Of a stretch of 64,000 bases of DNA, positions 11,291-23,646 are shown one piece after another; within the stretch, counting starts at the first letter, position 1, and each line of letters begins with the position of its first letter. Made by a program: the position numbers and the translations under genes. A model generated the notes under the pieces. The model saw only the letters and a program-made list of their open reading frames with translations. It was not told the origin of the DNA and ran no database searches. Source of the DNA: Caenorhabditis remanei (taxonomy: Eukaryota > Nematoda > Chromadorea > Rhabditida > Rhabditidae); assembly GCF_010183535.1 (NCBI RefSeq), contig NC_071329.1:12214001-12278000 (forward strand), written 5' to 3'.

Positions 11291-11675
11291 ACGATGGTTT
11301 TTGAAGAAGAGAAGAACGATTTCAAAGAGAGAAGAGTCTTTTAAAAAGAGTCTTAATAAGAGTACTGTCCGGTTTTCTGAAACTGTCACCAGCATTTTCT
11401 AGTTTTTTATTTCACTTTCACTGTTTTTTTGTTTCATTTTTGGAAATTTCAATAATTCTGGTTCTCCAGAAACAACAGATATTTCCAATGTCTCTTCTCC
11501 CTTATATTTTTCATTTCAGATTTATTTCATCTTATAAAAAATGTATAGTTCTATATAATCAATCAAATATAATATCACCTGTATTTTCACGAGAACAATC
11601 TGAACATGAGAATAATAATAATTATGAGTATATGAATAATGAAAGGTGGAAAAATGAGAACGTCTGAAATTCGAA
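11291..11675. other. Convergent 3' ends
   Basis: 385 bases between the stop of the low-complexity gene and the agr-1 stop. Only 3' UTR sequence is expected and no further structure is seen. Confidence 0.5.
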
Positions 11676-14600
11676 TTATCCATGACAGTACTTGGGTGTC
11701 TCGACTGATTTCAGAGAATCCACGAGTAGATTGATTTCTTTTTCAAATATTTTCAGATTCTTCACGCACCCAACGAACTTATTCGTGAGATCCAATGATT
11801 TCAGAAGTTTGTGTTTCTTTGGATTGGCTCCTCCCAAGTAGACAAGTCCATTTGTGTCTAGAATCGTGTCACCTGGAGATGAAACCACGTGGAGAATCTT
11901 CTTCGAGTCAACCCACAATTCACATTTTCTCTCTTTTCTGAAATAAAATATTGCTTTGTAATCCAAATAATTCAAAACGCATGCAATCCCTCTGATCTTC
12001 TTTCCCTTTCCTTTGGACATGCTATCCTCAGATTTATTTGTTTTTTGAATGGATGAGCACTTCGTCGGAAATCAGAAAAGGGATCGTTGAGGCGTAAAAT
12101 GTATTTACCGGAACTCTGATTTGCAGATGATCTTCAGAAGAACATCGACCAGAAAAAAAGGAGAAAAATAGGGAGCAAAGATGAAGATAGTATCTACGTG
12201 GGAGACGGAGAGTGACTAATTAAAATTTCAGACTAGACATTTCAGTGATTTCCAGCTGAAATGCTTTTTGGCTTAATGAACAAATGAGTAATTAGGTACT
12301 CTTCCGATCAGACGCATTTTCTCACCTTCTGAATGCAACTGAATGCCAATGATTATCTGCGACGGTGACATTAGTGGATATTGGTTTCAGATGAACATCT
12401 GCTCCCAGATTCACACCCACATATAATTTCCCTTCATCAATGAAAACCAGTACGAAATCTCCTCCGTCTTCAGCTTGACTCCATGCTCCTTCCAGCCACA
12501 GAACGCCTGCAAGACATTGTTTTTTATTTGGTTCTCTTGAGAAGAGAATCACATTCAAGCAGATGATATATTCTGACGTGGGAGTTGGTTTTGATTCAAA
12601 TGCTCTAAATTTCTAAATTTCTATTTCAAGAAGATGAAGACGTGACAATTGTACTAAACTAGATGATGACATATTGTTGTTGGTTTCTTAATCTTTCCCC
12701 AACGAAAAAAGAAGACTTTGAATAGTTTTCGAGACTTACCAAATTGTTTCAAAGTTCGGAATTCGAATGAGAAATTCGAGGATTTCGAGGAAGCAACCCT
12801 GCAAAAACAAGTTGAAATCTATTGAAATTCCTTCTGTGTTGTCTGATAAAAAAAACTTACGAGAAGGTGACATTGTTGGGGAAAATGAGAGAATCTTGCT
12901 CGTTAATGTGAATTCCACGCACATCATCTGGAAGAAAAAAACAAAACGATTCAATTCTTCCTCATCTTTTTTTTGTTTTTTTTCTAACCTTCTTCCCCAT
13001 TAATTCTCATTATACTCTTTTCCCACATTTCAATTAAAAGCAAACGAGAAAATATTTATAAAAAATGTTTCAGAAGACGTCATTCTGTCAGAATTCGTTG
13101 CAATAATTTGTGTTCTGTACCCTATTTTAGACGTCTTCTTGACAACTAAAACATATACAAAGACGGAGAAAATATTTAAGGAGCTGACTGAAAATTGGCC
13201 CAATTGTTTGAGGAAATTATTAATTGGACTAATTTATATTTTTTCGCCCCCTGTCTTATAAGATTGAGAAAGTCAAGATTGAGAAAATGAGAAAGGATAC
13301 GGTAACTCTCTGTTTGACACTTCAGAAGCATCAAAGCTCCAGTTTTTTTCAGTTGGATTTTGAAAGTGGATTATGTTTTTACTATAGTAAACTATCTGAA
13401 TGTGAGGTCGTTTATCCTCGAACTTTCTGATGAGATTGAAAATAACTACACTCTTTTCACGTTAGTCATTTCCTGTTTTCTTCGTTTTTTTTTCAATTTT
13501 ATTTCGACTGCTCTCACGAGAAAACAATAGATAAAAATCTACTGAGCTATTCAATGTTTGACCTTTCCGTCTAACCAATTTCGTGGAAAGTGGGTGTCCC
13601 GACACCCACAATAATTCGTCAATTTCCATGCATTCTCAAATACTTTTTCAAAATTTCCCCCCCGTGTTCAAAAAGTGATCACTCACTCTCTCGTTGTCTA
13701 CAAACAATTGTTCCTTTCCTCTCGAAACATGCTCCATCACATTTCAAACAATCCTTTTCATCGGTTTCTTTCAGATCTATTCTCTCGATTATTTCCTTTG
13801 ACACTCCCTGAAATTACATTATTTCATGACAATGGAAGATATAAATTCTTGTCTGAAAATCGAATGAACAATGCACAAAAATCTCAATTACACAGAAGAA
13901 GATTGCATTTCTTTGTATCTCTTTATTCTTCCTTTTCCAGCAACAAAGATCTTCTTCTGAACGTTTTTCTTATTTTGAATCGTCATAAAAATTCAATCAA
14001 ATTTTTTCGAAAAACGTACATTTTCGTAAAAAAAGAGAAATGGAAAGGTCCAGAAACTTTTGAACACTGAGAAGAGGGATCTTCTTCGAAATACTAATTG
14101 AGTTCTTTTCTGACGTTGCACACAAAACAAATGAAGGAATATGGTTTGATGCTCTTGACTAAAACTCAAAAAACACTTCAAACATTTAGTCATTTGCACC
14201 CACAAGGAAAGAGAATCTTGAAGAGTTTGAAATCAATTCGGAAGTGGAAATCAAGTGGGGAGATGCTGACAGAATGTTTGTAAATGAAGAGTTAAAACGA
14301 TTCTGAGAAGATCTGATTTCCTGATTCGTCTGGTGTACCTTCGACGTTGTTTTTTGGAAAACCCGCCAATTGGTTTGAAGAGAAAATCAAAATAATTTGG
14401 GTGAATTACTCGTATTCTAAGAATTTCAGCTGATCTATCTCATACTTATTACTTTTCTGGGTTAGAAAAGCTCAACTTATTAGTGGGAGACTAGACACCG
14501 TGTCTAGTCTCATGAGAATTTTCGTCTTTTTTCCAAAACAGAGTTGTTCAAAAAGCGATTTGACAATAATTAGTTTTCGGATTATTCGCATGCTTCTTAC

Positions 14601-17600
14601 CAGAAAATACCCTATTTTTTCTTTGTTTCGCACTTTTTGTTTTGCTTTTTTTAAACAATTAATCCTCCCTCTTTTCTCCTTTTTCCAGCTCCAACCTTAA
14701 CCCATTTTCTTTCTTTTTCTTGTAAATTACTCATCCACACGTTCCAGTCGAGGAGGTCTTTTCCTTTTCGCTCCGCCCCTTTTCTTCTATTTCCCCGCCA
14801 CTTCCCCTTCAGCTCCGCCCATCGTCTTGCTCACTCATTCTGTCCGTTTTCAGTTCTCATCCCGATTCCTCACGGCTTCAAAAACCATGCGTTTCTCCGT
14901 TCTTGTCGCTTTATTCGCCCTCTTTGCTGTTTCCTACGGATTTTTGTACGGTGAGTCAAAGATTCTCTTAGAACTTCAAACACTTTCCGAAATCTCATGA
15001 ATTCTCGATTTGAGTTTTGGTCGAAAACGCAGAACTCTGAACTCTCTTTCTTTCTCGAAAACTTGGGTAATCATCGAAGAAAAGAGGAAAAGGAACAAGA
15101 TAATTTGAGGGGAAAACGGATGACGAGTGCACCAATTCAAAGAAACTTTCCTCTTGTTTTCTCTTCCTTTTCCCCTCCTAATGCATCAGTTATTTGAAGT
15201 TGAGTTGAATAAAGAAATACTGAGAAAATGATGATAGAGACTTCTCATGAATACAAGAAAGGACCGCATTTTTTGGAGAAAAAGGAAAGAAGAGAAGATT
15301 TGCAGATTTAATTAGAAAGGGATCTATATAGGAATTATAGTCTGGACCAAGGCGACCTTCTCCTTCTTTTTTAACGGGGACCCAAATGTTGTTTCTCCCT
15401 TTTTCCTCATTGTAATAAACAAAACAGACAACAACATTTGTGTTTCAGAAATGGAGGATTCGTATCCAGTCGCTGGAGAACTACCAAAGAGAAGTTTGGA
15501 GAACTTCTGGAGAAACATTCATCTTCAAATGCCATCCGGCCGTGGTGGACAAAAGAGAACCGAAAGTTTGAGCAGAGCAAGTGCCAATGCTTACTACAGA
15601 CTTGGCTGAAATACCATCTCATTTCAAACAATCACCATCTTAATTCATCGCTTTTCTCTTTTCTCTTTTCCGTCGTGGACAATAAAACGCTTGTTGGTTA
15701 TCTTATTGTGGTTGAATTTTCAGAATTCTTTCAGATTTACAGAAAACTGGGGTTCATAATTCGAAAAGGATCTGTTTAGTCAGTAGAGGGGAAGAAACAG
15801 AGATCTTCTGTAAGAAAAACTAACAAGATTAAGTAATAATTGAGGAAATTGATCTTTCCGGTGTCGTATTCAATGAAATCATCTTTAGGGGGTTGTAGTG
15901 AATCAAGAGGAATTTGGTCTAGCACCACCTCGCTTTGAGAACTTCGTTAGGTTGAGCGAGGAAACATAACACTCCGTAAATGATTTCAAAGGTAGACAGT
16001 CTGAATCTGATTCTGTTCAGAGTGAAAAGCTTTTCTCGGAAGTTTGACTATTGATCATCTTTATGAAGTCCAGAAACCAACTTTATGATGCGATATCCTA
16101 CTTTCTGATGGTTACATCAATCATCTGGAATCTTTAAACTCTTCTAATTCATCAAGAAACTACATCCTCCTTCCTTCCTCTTCTCACCAACTAACATCAT
16201 CTTGTTTCAATGTGTCTGATCCCAGAATAACCTCAACTCTTTGGTCGATGTCAGGCCATTTAATCTACCTAAAATGGGAACATTTCTATTCCACGTTACC
16301 CCCTGTCAGCTGCTTTGCAGACATTTACTTTCTTGCAACGCCTTCTACATTTTCTTTTCTTTTTCTTCTCATCAATTATTAATAAATTTACACTTAAACT
16401 AATGAAATCTCATGACTCCATTTCAATTGTAGACTTGTTTTCAGAATTCCTTTTCAATGGATTCCAGAGAAAGTTGGAGTCTGATGCCTGACTTTTCAAA
16501 AGAAAAAAGGGACAAGTGAGGGTGGGAAACGTTGGAAGATACTCTTAATTGGAAAGTACTAAAACTTTAATTGCTCGCTTTTTGTTTTTGTTTTGTGTAA
16601 TTAATAAAACTGAAACTTACAGAGATCAAATTGATTGGCAGCTCATTAATTTTCAACTCTTGCAGCTCTCCTTCGAATGGAACATTCAGTTTTCGAACTT
16701 TATGTGAAATCTCTCCATCTGGTACGAATCCAACAAACAGCACATCCTTCTTGACAATGTCCAAATGTGCATTTTTACTTTGTGACGTGTGTTTCTTGAC
16801 AAGCGTTCCATTTACAAACATTGACACATCTTTCGCAAATCTCTCAATCCGTACAGTATGCCAAGAGTTCAATGGAATCGGCTCACCGCTGAAATATCAT
16901 GAGATTCTAGATTTTTTCAAAGTGTTTTAAGATACCGAATATAGGATAATCCGGATCCAAGCTCATACACGAAATGCGGCTTTGCGTCGATCATAGCGAA
17001 GGCGATGAAGTCGGTGTGGGGATCTGATGGAACAGACCAATAGAATAGAAGACCTGAAAAAAGAGAAATGAGTGATTAAGGAGAAGAGAATAAATATGTA
17101 CCATTTGTTCGGTAAGGTCTGAATGAGATTTCAACAAAGGTTTTCTCTCGAACATCCATGTTCAAGTTTTCATATTTCAAGTATCCATTCTCTTTAAATC
17201 TCACAATCCGAGAGATTTCTGGTGGCATATCTGAAAAATTAGTATTGAAAATCATTAAAAAACATCAAATCCATACAGAACGGTTTCACGTCATCGATTC
17301 TAACAGGAGCATCATCAATTTCCAAGAATCCAATTATAGCATTCAGACGATTTTTCGTCCATTTTCCATCGGTCGCAATGAAAATTTTCTTCACGGGAGA
17401 GTCAAGAACATCTTCGAAAGTGTTCTTCTGGATTTCACCATTCAACTTGAAATGAACTTCATTCCGTCTCCATTTCAACTGAAAATAAAAAACTTGTTCA
17501 CAGCTAAAACTTCCTGATATTCTGTCACCTCCAAGCTAACATTATAAGCGATCGTCTGCAAAGATTCGACTCGTGCTTTGCCAACTCTGAAACAATTTTT

Positions 17601-20600
17601 AATTCCATTTCAACTGATAAGAAGAAATTGTTGCGATGATTCTTTTGTGTTTTCTTATCATTTTCCCGTATTAAAAATGAGTGGAAGACATTCGATTGTT
17701 ATTGATTTTTCAAGAAAGCCCGGAGCAAGTGTAGAATTCAAGAGAGTTCGACATGATTCTGATGAAAGCGTGGTGAGTTCATTTTATTTCTGTTTTGCAG
17801 AAATCTATTTTTGGAAAGGTTAGCTGTTTTTTTGAGAGAACATCGATGTTGAATTCGTTTGGGTTCTCAATTAAAAGTGGACTAGGAGGTATTAAAATGG
17901 GTACTAAAATGTTTAAAACGTCAGCAGAAACAGATGAAAAAGTCCTATAAACTATTTTTGGTAAAGTACTAACTGACGTCTCGAGTTCGAATTCTTGCTT
18001 AAAAATAGTTACAAAACAAGGACTCGGAGTCATTTAACCATATCCAAAATCTAATATTTTCAGCTCTCGAATCCACCTAAAAAGCTAGAATGCGGTTGGC
18101 TACCATGCTGTATGTCCCCAGAAGACGCTGAATCATTTGGTCATCATGTCTCGATATTCATGGTCGCTCTGGTTGCTTTTGCTACTTTCTTCTGTGTTAC
18201 TTTTATTCTAGTTCTTGTTTTCATTCTTGGTTAGATTCTATTCCCAAAAACTGTACATACTTGATCACGATCCGCCGGTTTTCGTGAACGATTTCCAAAT
18301 CTTTTTTGTCTTCTGTCATCATTCGAATCAGTGTTCCCTCTCGTTTCTCTTTCAAATGAATCTGAAATTTGTATAATATTTTTGTGTTGAACACAACGAA
18401 CAAAAGAGCTTACGTGCATGGAAAGTTTGGAGAATCTTCTCACATCCTTTCTCACTACAAACCAATCCGAATCTAGGTCTGTTGTCAACTCAAGTTGGTC
18501 GTATTCTAGAAAAGTTAAAATTTTTAAAACTTCTGTCTTTAATTCTCACTCCTTTTCTTTGAAATCTCAACACATAATCCTTGATGACTCTTCCATCCTT
18601 CTCCACAATCACAAACTGATTTTCTTCCTGGGCGAGTGATACACTGAGCAGATAGCTGAATATTTTCAATTTGATTTTCGACTTTTCCTTACAAAAAACA
18701 ACTTTTTCACACTCTTCATGTTGTGTACATGGTGATCCCAGTCGTTTTTCCTCCGAGTTTTGTTCTCTTTGCAGACGATCAAGCACTTCGAAACTTTCTG
18801 AAAACTGATTATAAGCCACCACTCAATTCTAGAGACAAACCGTCATCACATATTCCCATTGACACCGGAACAACGTCCATCTGATGTTTACAAGCGAACA
18901 TTTTCAATTCACAAAGATTCGAATAAGTTGTTCCATCAGATCCACAGACTGTCATATTGGCAACAACTCCAAGATGATCCATATTACATGTCTGTGGGCA
19001 TACGCAATCTGGGAAACTTGCTGGGGATGGAACACACTTTGCTCCGTGGAAACAACGAAGAGAATGGCAATCTCTGAAAATTCTCAATTAGATTTATTTT
19101 AAGATTTATATAAAAACCTCGGTGTTTTGTAGTCAGTAGTCGGTACACATCCTTCTGCAGCCATCATAAATCCATTCGGGCAGAGGTTGCATTTGTCTCC
19201 CAACGCTCCATTTTTACACTCACATTTTCCAGTTGTTTGCTCACAATCAGATCTGGCTGATCCGAAAGCACTACATCCACAGGCTGAATTTCTACAGTTC
19301 GTCATCTCCTCTCAATTAAAAAGACTCACGTCTACAAGACAATGCTCCTTGAGCAATCAGATGAATTCCCCAGAATGAAGGAAGACAATGATCACATTTC
19401 ATTCCAGCAACTCCCGGTCGACACTTGCATTGTCCTGATTCATCACAGTTATGACCAAACGAGCCAACTCGATTACATTCACAAGAATCTGAAATTTCAT
19501 TCTCAACCCTTTTTCCTCTTCCACGAAATCTTCGAACCATCTTTGTTACTGCATTGAGAAATTAGTGGAAGAACGTGGATTTCTCTCTGGTCTCGACAAG
19601 AAATGGTGTTCAGTTGACACTGATTCTCATATACTATTCCATCAGATCCACATATTGGATATTTCGAAGAAAGATTGCATGTTGGACATGTACATACTCC
19701 ATTATGACACGTGGCACCGAAAGAGCACACGCACGGGCGGCGCGGTTCCAAAATTAACTAATAGAGAACTAATCGAAACGAGAAGTTGAAATGAATAGAG
19801 CGAATTTGAGAAGTGAGACCAGACACCATGCTAACTCGAGAGAAATAGAGAAATCCACGTTGCAATCGGAACAGAAAGACAGAATTCGGACCAATTTCGG
19901 ACCATGCTCAAACCTGGGAATGTAGTTTGTGCAGAGTGGCAATGAGCTGGAGGCATTTCAGAAATCGGGGCTCCTTTTTGACAAGATGCCAGTTGAAGAT
20001 GGCAGAGAGAGGGGTACAGTACTCCATTCTCTCCACAAATTCTCGCAGAAAGAGGCGGATTTGCAGGGCAATTGTAGGAGCAGATACAGACTCCGCCACG
20101 ACATTCTTCTCCGTAACGGCACTGAACATGAAGGCATTCGTCTGCAATGGATTCGCGTTGACTTGAGCATATTCTCTCTATTTTCTCTGTTGCCCAAACT
20201 TACCACATTTCCCTTCGAACGCCATCACAATAAACTTCTTCTGATGACATGCAGATTTTCTCAGATGGCATTCAGATGAATATGTCACTGCATCAGTTCC
20301 ACATACTTCTTTCCCTTGTCCCATTGAGTACAATGGACAGTCATCGGGACATTTACATTCTGGTTTGTGATTGTCTCCGACTACACAAGTTGAATAGAAA
20401 TCACATTTCTTGTCTTTGCAACCTTCTGAAAAATCTTTTTTTTCAAAATAGTTTTGTCAAGAATAATTACCGCAAACTGAGTTGTACTTTACAAAGATAT
20501 CCTTCTGTGTCAGACAAGCAGAATTTCGGAGTTTGCATTCATTCGAATATGTTTTCCCATCACTTCCACACACTTCTTTCAGTTCATCAGTACACGAGGG

Positions 20601-23600
20601 ACAGACACATTTCGGTTTTCCATCTACTGCCACGCATACTTGTGGTTTCTTGCACGAATTGAAAGTTGCGCAGACTCCGATTCCTGAAAAATGAACTGGC
20701 TCAGATTCAATTGAAATCTAAAATTTTACCGCAAGTTCCTTGATGTTTCACTTTGATCATCGCTTTTGTCTCACAACTTTTTCTTTTCATTTCACATTCA
20801 TTATCAAATGTTTCTCCATTCTGGAATTTTCTAAATTTTTAAAGCTCTTTAACTTTCCGAATTGTTTTACCGTTGCACAAACAGGTCTCATCACATCTTC
20901 ACACTTCGAGGGACATTCACATTCAGCAGTTCTATCCGGTTTCACAACACAACTTCCCCAGAATCCACACTCCATTTTCTCACATGGACTTCCAACTTCA
21001 TCACAGTTTCCTCTCTTCCAAATTATAATATCTTTTTGTTCTTTGCAAGCAGCCAATTTCAAGAAGCACTCGTTCAAGTATCTGGAATTATTCAATACCC
21101 GAACTTTGAGGAAGATTCAACTTACGTTTTTCCGTCTGTTCCACAAACATGTGCACTATTCATAGAGCATTGCTCACTACATCTGCACTCGGGTCTTCTA
21201 TCAATTCCCAGTTGACATGTCTGACCATTTGGACATTTATGACCGTGGCAAGGGTCTGAAATAAATAATAATGTATCAGAAAGGTGTCAATAACAGGAGT
21301 GACTACGCACCGCATCTACCATAAAACTTGACTGTTATATTTGTCTTTGATTCACAAGCGTGATGTCTCAGATGACACGAAGATTGGTAATCAACACCGT
21401 GAGATGAGCAGACAGGTGACGATTCAACGGAATCACCGTAATTAGGACATTGAGTTGGGCACACGCATTGAGCCAAAAGGATTCCATTTATTTGATTCAC
21501 TACACAGTCCTCTCCTGGTCCACATCTCAGATCTTCACATGGATATCGTTTCTCTGGAACATGTTCTTTTCTGGGCTTGTTTTGTTTTGATTGTCACCTT
21601 TCGGATACTTGTAACATCCAAAAACTAGAGATATTGTTGCGAATAGATAAAGAAGAGAGAACGGAGGAGTGTACATTGTCACGAGAAATAGTGGAAGAAG
21701 TTCGAAAAAGGGAGAAAGTGTGAATACTCTGGGGACAAGAAGAAGAAGGAGAAGGCTTGAATCTAATTTGTCTCCTGACACATCTCTTTCTCTTCTTATC
21801 GTCAAAAGAGACGAACCTCTTCAAAACTACTCAACGAGTTTCGATGGGATAACGAGTTGTCCTTCAAAGATGGATGGCACATTTTGAATGAAACGGAAAT
21901 CGTAGATGTTTGAAACTTTTCTCGTTATCAACCATTCATGTATCATTGAGAATCAGGAAGTGATGATTCGGATGACTCCAACGAAAAACTGGTGGCAGAA
22001 TTTTTTCTGGGGGATTTGTCTGATGTCAGGTAGTTCTGGGTGTGAGGAAGCCCGTATAAATTGGAAAATTTGAGCTCCATGGTTAACTTTTTTCTAATCT
22101 GCCGAAAGCAGATGACTTCAGTTAAAGGTACTATATCCCGAAACACTCGTATCTCCCTGCACATCTGGTTAGATTACTGTATATCACTCAAAACTACTTA
22201 TCACTTACTCAATTTCTCATAACATCTCAAGAACTATTCGATTCCATAAACACTTGAACATTTCCATTCTCTCACACTTTCAAACCACTTTGTCTATCGT
22301 TTGTTCGCATAATATTCTGCTCATTCCTTCAAAGTGTTCTTTGTATATTCTTAGGATTACTGTTTCTACAAAAGGGTTCCTTCCTATCTTGGCAGGTGTG
22401 CGTGTGCTGCTCTTCCGGCCCTGTTTGGCCGGGTCGTTTCGGTCAGTGAAGCAGTAGCCAAACCACAAACAATGAATGAGAAGGAAGAGAAGAGAAACGC
22501 GCGAAACATGTTGAATAAAAGAACATATTTTCTTCTGTTCTTCTTTCAAATCATACGGACCAATGGATGGAGCAGATGACAAATGAGAGAGTATAATTGG
22601 GCGAATACGAAGAATACAATATGATTGCTAGAAGAAGCGTCAGATGGGAAGATGACTAATTGACAACTCACTACATGGGCCTTTAGCAGCAACTCGAAGA
22701 CGGACTCCTTTCTTTGCCAACACACAACTTCTTACTGATAAATGACAGAATGATGAGTATGATACATGGTCAGATCCGCAGACTACGTCTGTTACAACTC
22801 GACATTTTGCTTTGCATTCACAGACTCCTGTTTTCAATCCACATTTTGATCCAAATGGACATAATGACGCTTCACAAACAGCTGTAAAATATAGTATGAA
22901 TGTTATGAGGTATTTAGGAATCAAGCGTTGAATATCTATTCAGACGGATTGTGGCGTTTTTAGAAACGACACTTACTTGAAAAACGATAAGGACAACAAA
23001 AAAATAGAACGGCCATGATAAAAGGAACGGTTCTAATTAAGTTTAAGTTCTCAGATAACACGAAACGAATTTCTGTTTTTATTTTTTGGAACACTATCCA
23101 CTTACCTTGTTTGGTTCTTCTCCTTTTCCGATGTGCCTGCTTTCTAGATATTGTGTACAAAGTATCAAAAATTGGAAGGCTGACACGTATCATCGGAGCA
23201 TCTAGAAGAAATGAGCCTTGTTGATTTGTCAGAGCAAATATTCTGACATCAGAAGCGAGAAGACGATGAGCACATGGCTGGAAATGTGAAACCAGTTTAA
23301 ATTGAGAATAATAAAAATTACTCACTTCTGTTTCGAGAATATTACTGATTACAATATTCTTATTCTCTTCGATGTACTCTCGTCCTTTGTAGATTCTTCC
23401 AGGAATTACAGTAATATTCTAAATAGAGTTGAAATTGAAACGTATTAGAACTGAAATTAATACCTCAATATACAAGGAATCAACTCGATATGAAATTCCA
23501 TTGATAATACCAGCCACAATTACATCAGAATTTTCAAAAAGACTGTGAATATATGAACGAGTGGGACGTGGTTTCAAGCAACTTCCATCCAAACTCCATA

Positions 23601-23646
23601 CAGTAATCGAGAGAAGAAAGAAGAAAAACGAAATAGTTGGTCTCAT
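11676..23646 (-). CDS. agr-1: Agrin orthologue, basement-membrane proteoglycan
   Basis: Minus-strand gene of about 12 kb. Blocks in order: 23464-23646 (signal peptide MRPTISFFFFLLSITVWS), 23326-23418 and 23106-23277 (NtA/TIMP-like N-terminal domain); follistatin/Kazal domains in 22672-22881, 21311-21570, 21126-21255, 20871-21081, 20730-20820, 20471-20683, 20204-20425, 19914-20141 and 19550-19757; two laminin-EGF domains in 19330-19488 and 19118-19283; a further Kazal domain in 18841-19073; one EGF domain in 18693-18797 plus 18550-18655; laminin-G domains in 18414-18505, 18261-18361, 17529-17586, 17277-17478, 17102-17230, 16936-17053 and 16621-16888; and a last LamG in 12861-12927, 12740-12798, 12326-12506 and 11676-11937 (stop 11676-11678). 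Kazal motifs such as CGSDGTTYSNLCELKMFAC are clear. This order is diagnostic of agrin, which is secreted into basement membranes. Four joins (22672 to 21570, 19914 to 19757, 18693 to 18655, 16621 to 12927) do not close in phase by simple splicing. Two small genes lie in its introns on the other strand. Confidence 0.93.
14887..15609 (+). CDS. Neuropeptide-like precursor nested in agr-1
   Basis: Two exons, 14887-14950 and 15449-15609, joined in phase by a GTGAGT...TTTCAG intron, 74 residues. The start has an ACC before the ATG and a textbook signal peptide (MRFSVLVALFALFAVSYG). The rest, about 56 residues, is small and charged, with dibasic KR sites after GELP and after GRGGQ. Processing would give an N-terminal spacer, a middle peptide around LENFWRNIHLQMPSGRGG, and a C-terminal peptide ending NAYYRLG. 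The final Gly directly before the stop is the signature of C-terminal amidation, predicting a YYRL-amide. A polyadenylation signal is at 15681-15686. It lies on the plus strand inside a 3.7 kb agr-1 intron. Precursor architecture is clear; I do not recognise a named nlp gene, and receptor and function are unknown. Confidence 0.82.
15681..15686 (+). terminator. Polyadenylation signal of the nested peptide gene
   Basis: AATAAA 72 bases after the stop codon of the neuropeptide-like gene. Confidence 0.6.
17677..18234 (+). CDS. Small C-terminally anchored membrane protein nested in agr-1
   Basis: Two exons, 17677-17772 and 18064-18234 (stop 18232-18234), in phase, 88 residues. The N-terminal half is hydrophilic and basic (MSGRHSIVIDFSRKPGASVE), followed by a Cys-containing stretch (LECGWLPCCMSPEDAESF) and one hydrophobic helix (VSIFMVALVAFATFFCVTFI then LVLVFILG) that runs to the stop. 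It is therefore a type II or tail-anchored protein with no extracellular tail. The paired Cys before the helix may be palmitoylated. The gene lies on the plus strand inside the agr-1 intron between exons 18261-18361 and 17529-17586 and overlaps no agr-1 coding sequence. I do not recognise the family. Reading frame and splice sites are good, but no homology evidence is available. Confidence 0.68.
21609..21676 (-). CDS. Possible internal first exon of agr-1 (short isoform)
   Basis: ATG at 21674-21676 opens MYTPPFSLLYLFATISLVFG, a clear signal peptide. It reaches a GTATCC donor after 21609 in the exact phase needed to join the exon at 21311-21570 over a 38-base intron. This would give a secreted agrin without the N-terminal domain and first Kazal unit. 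The internal acceptor CTCTAG before 21624 also lets the upstream exon 22672-22881 enter in phase through a 16-base microexon, so both long and short forms can be written. Inferred from phase only. Confidence 0.45.

Larger units (their letters stand above)
12928..16620 (-). other. 3.7 kb agr-1 intron hosting a small gene
   Basis: By far the longest agr-1 intron. It separates the penultimate and last laminin-G domains and holds the neuropeptide-like gene at 14887-15609 on the opposite strand. The flanking agr-1 exons end and begin in different phases (0 before, 1 required after), so at least one more agr-1 exon should lie here. I did not find it by eye. The rest is AT-rich; the short open frames at 13590-14283 look accidental. 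Confidence 0.6.

Noticed and set aside
22996..23036. Possible membrane-spanning cassette exon of agr-1
   Set aside because: A hydrophobic stretch lies before a GTAAGT donor, but its length would break the frame, while the flanking exons join directly in phase.
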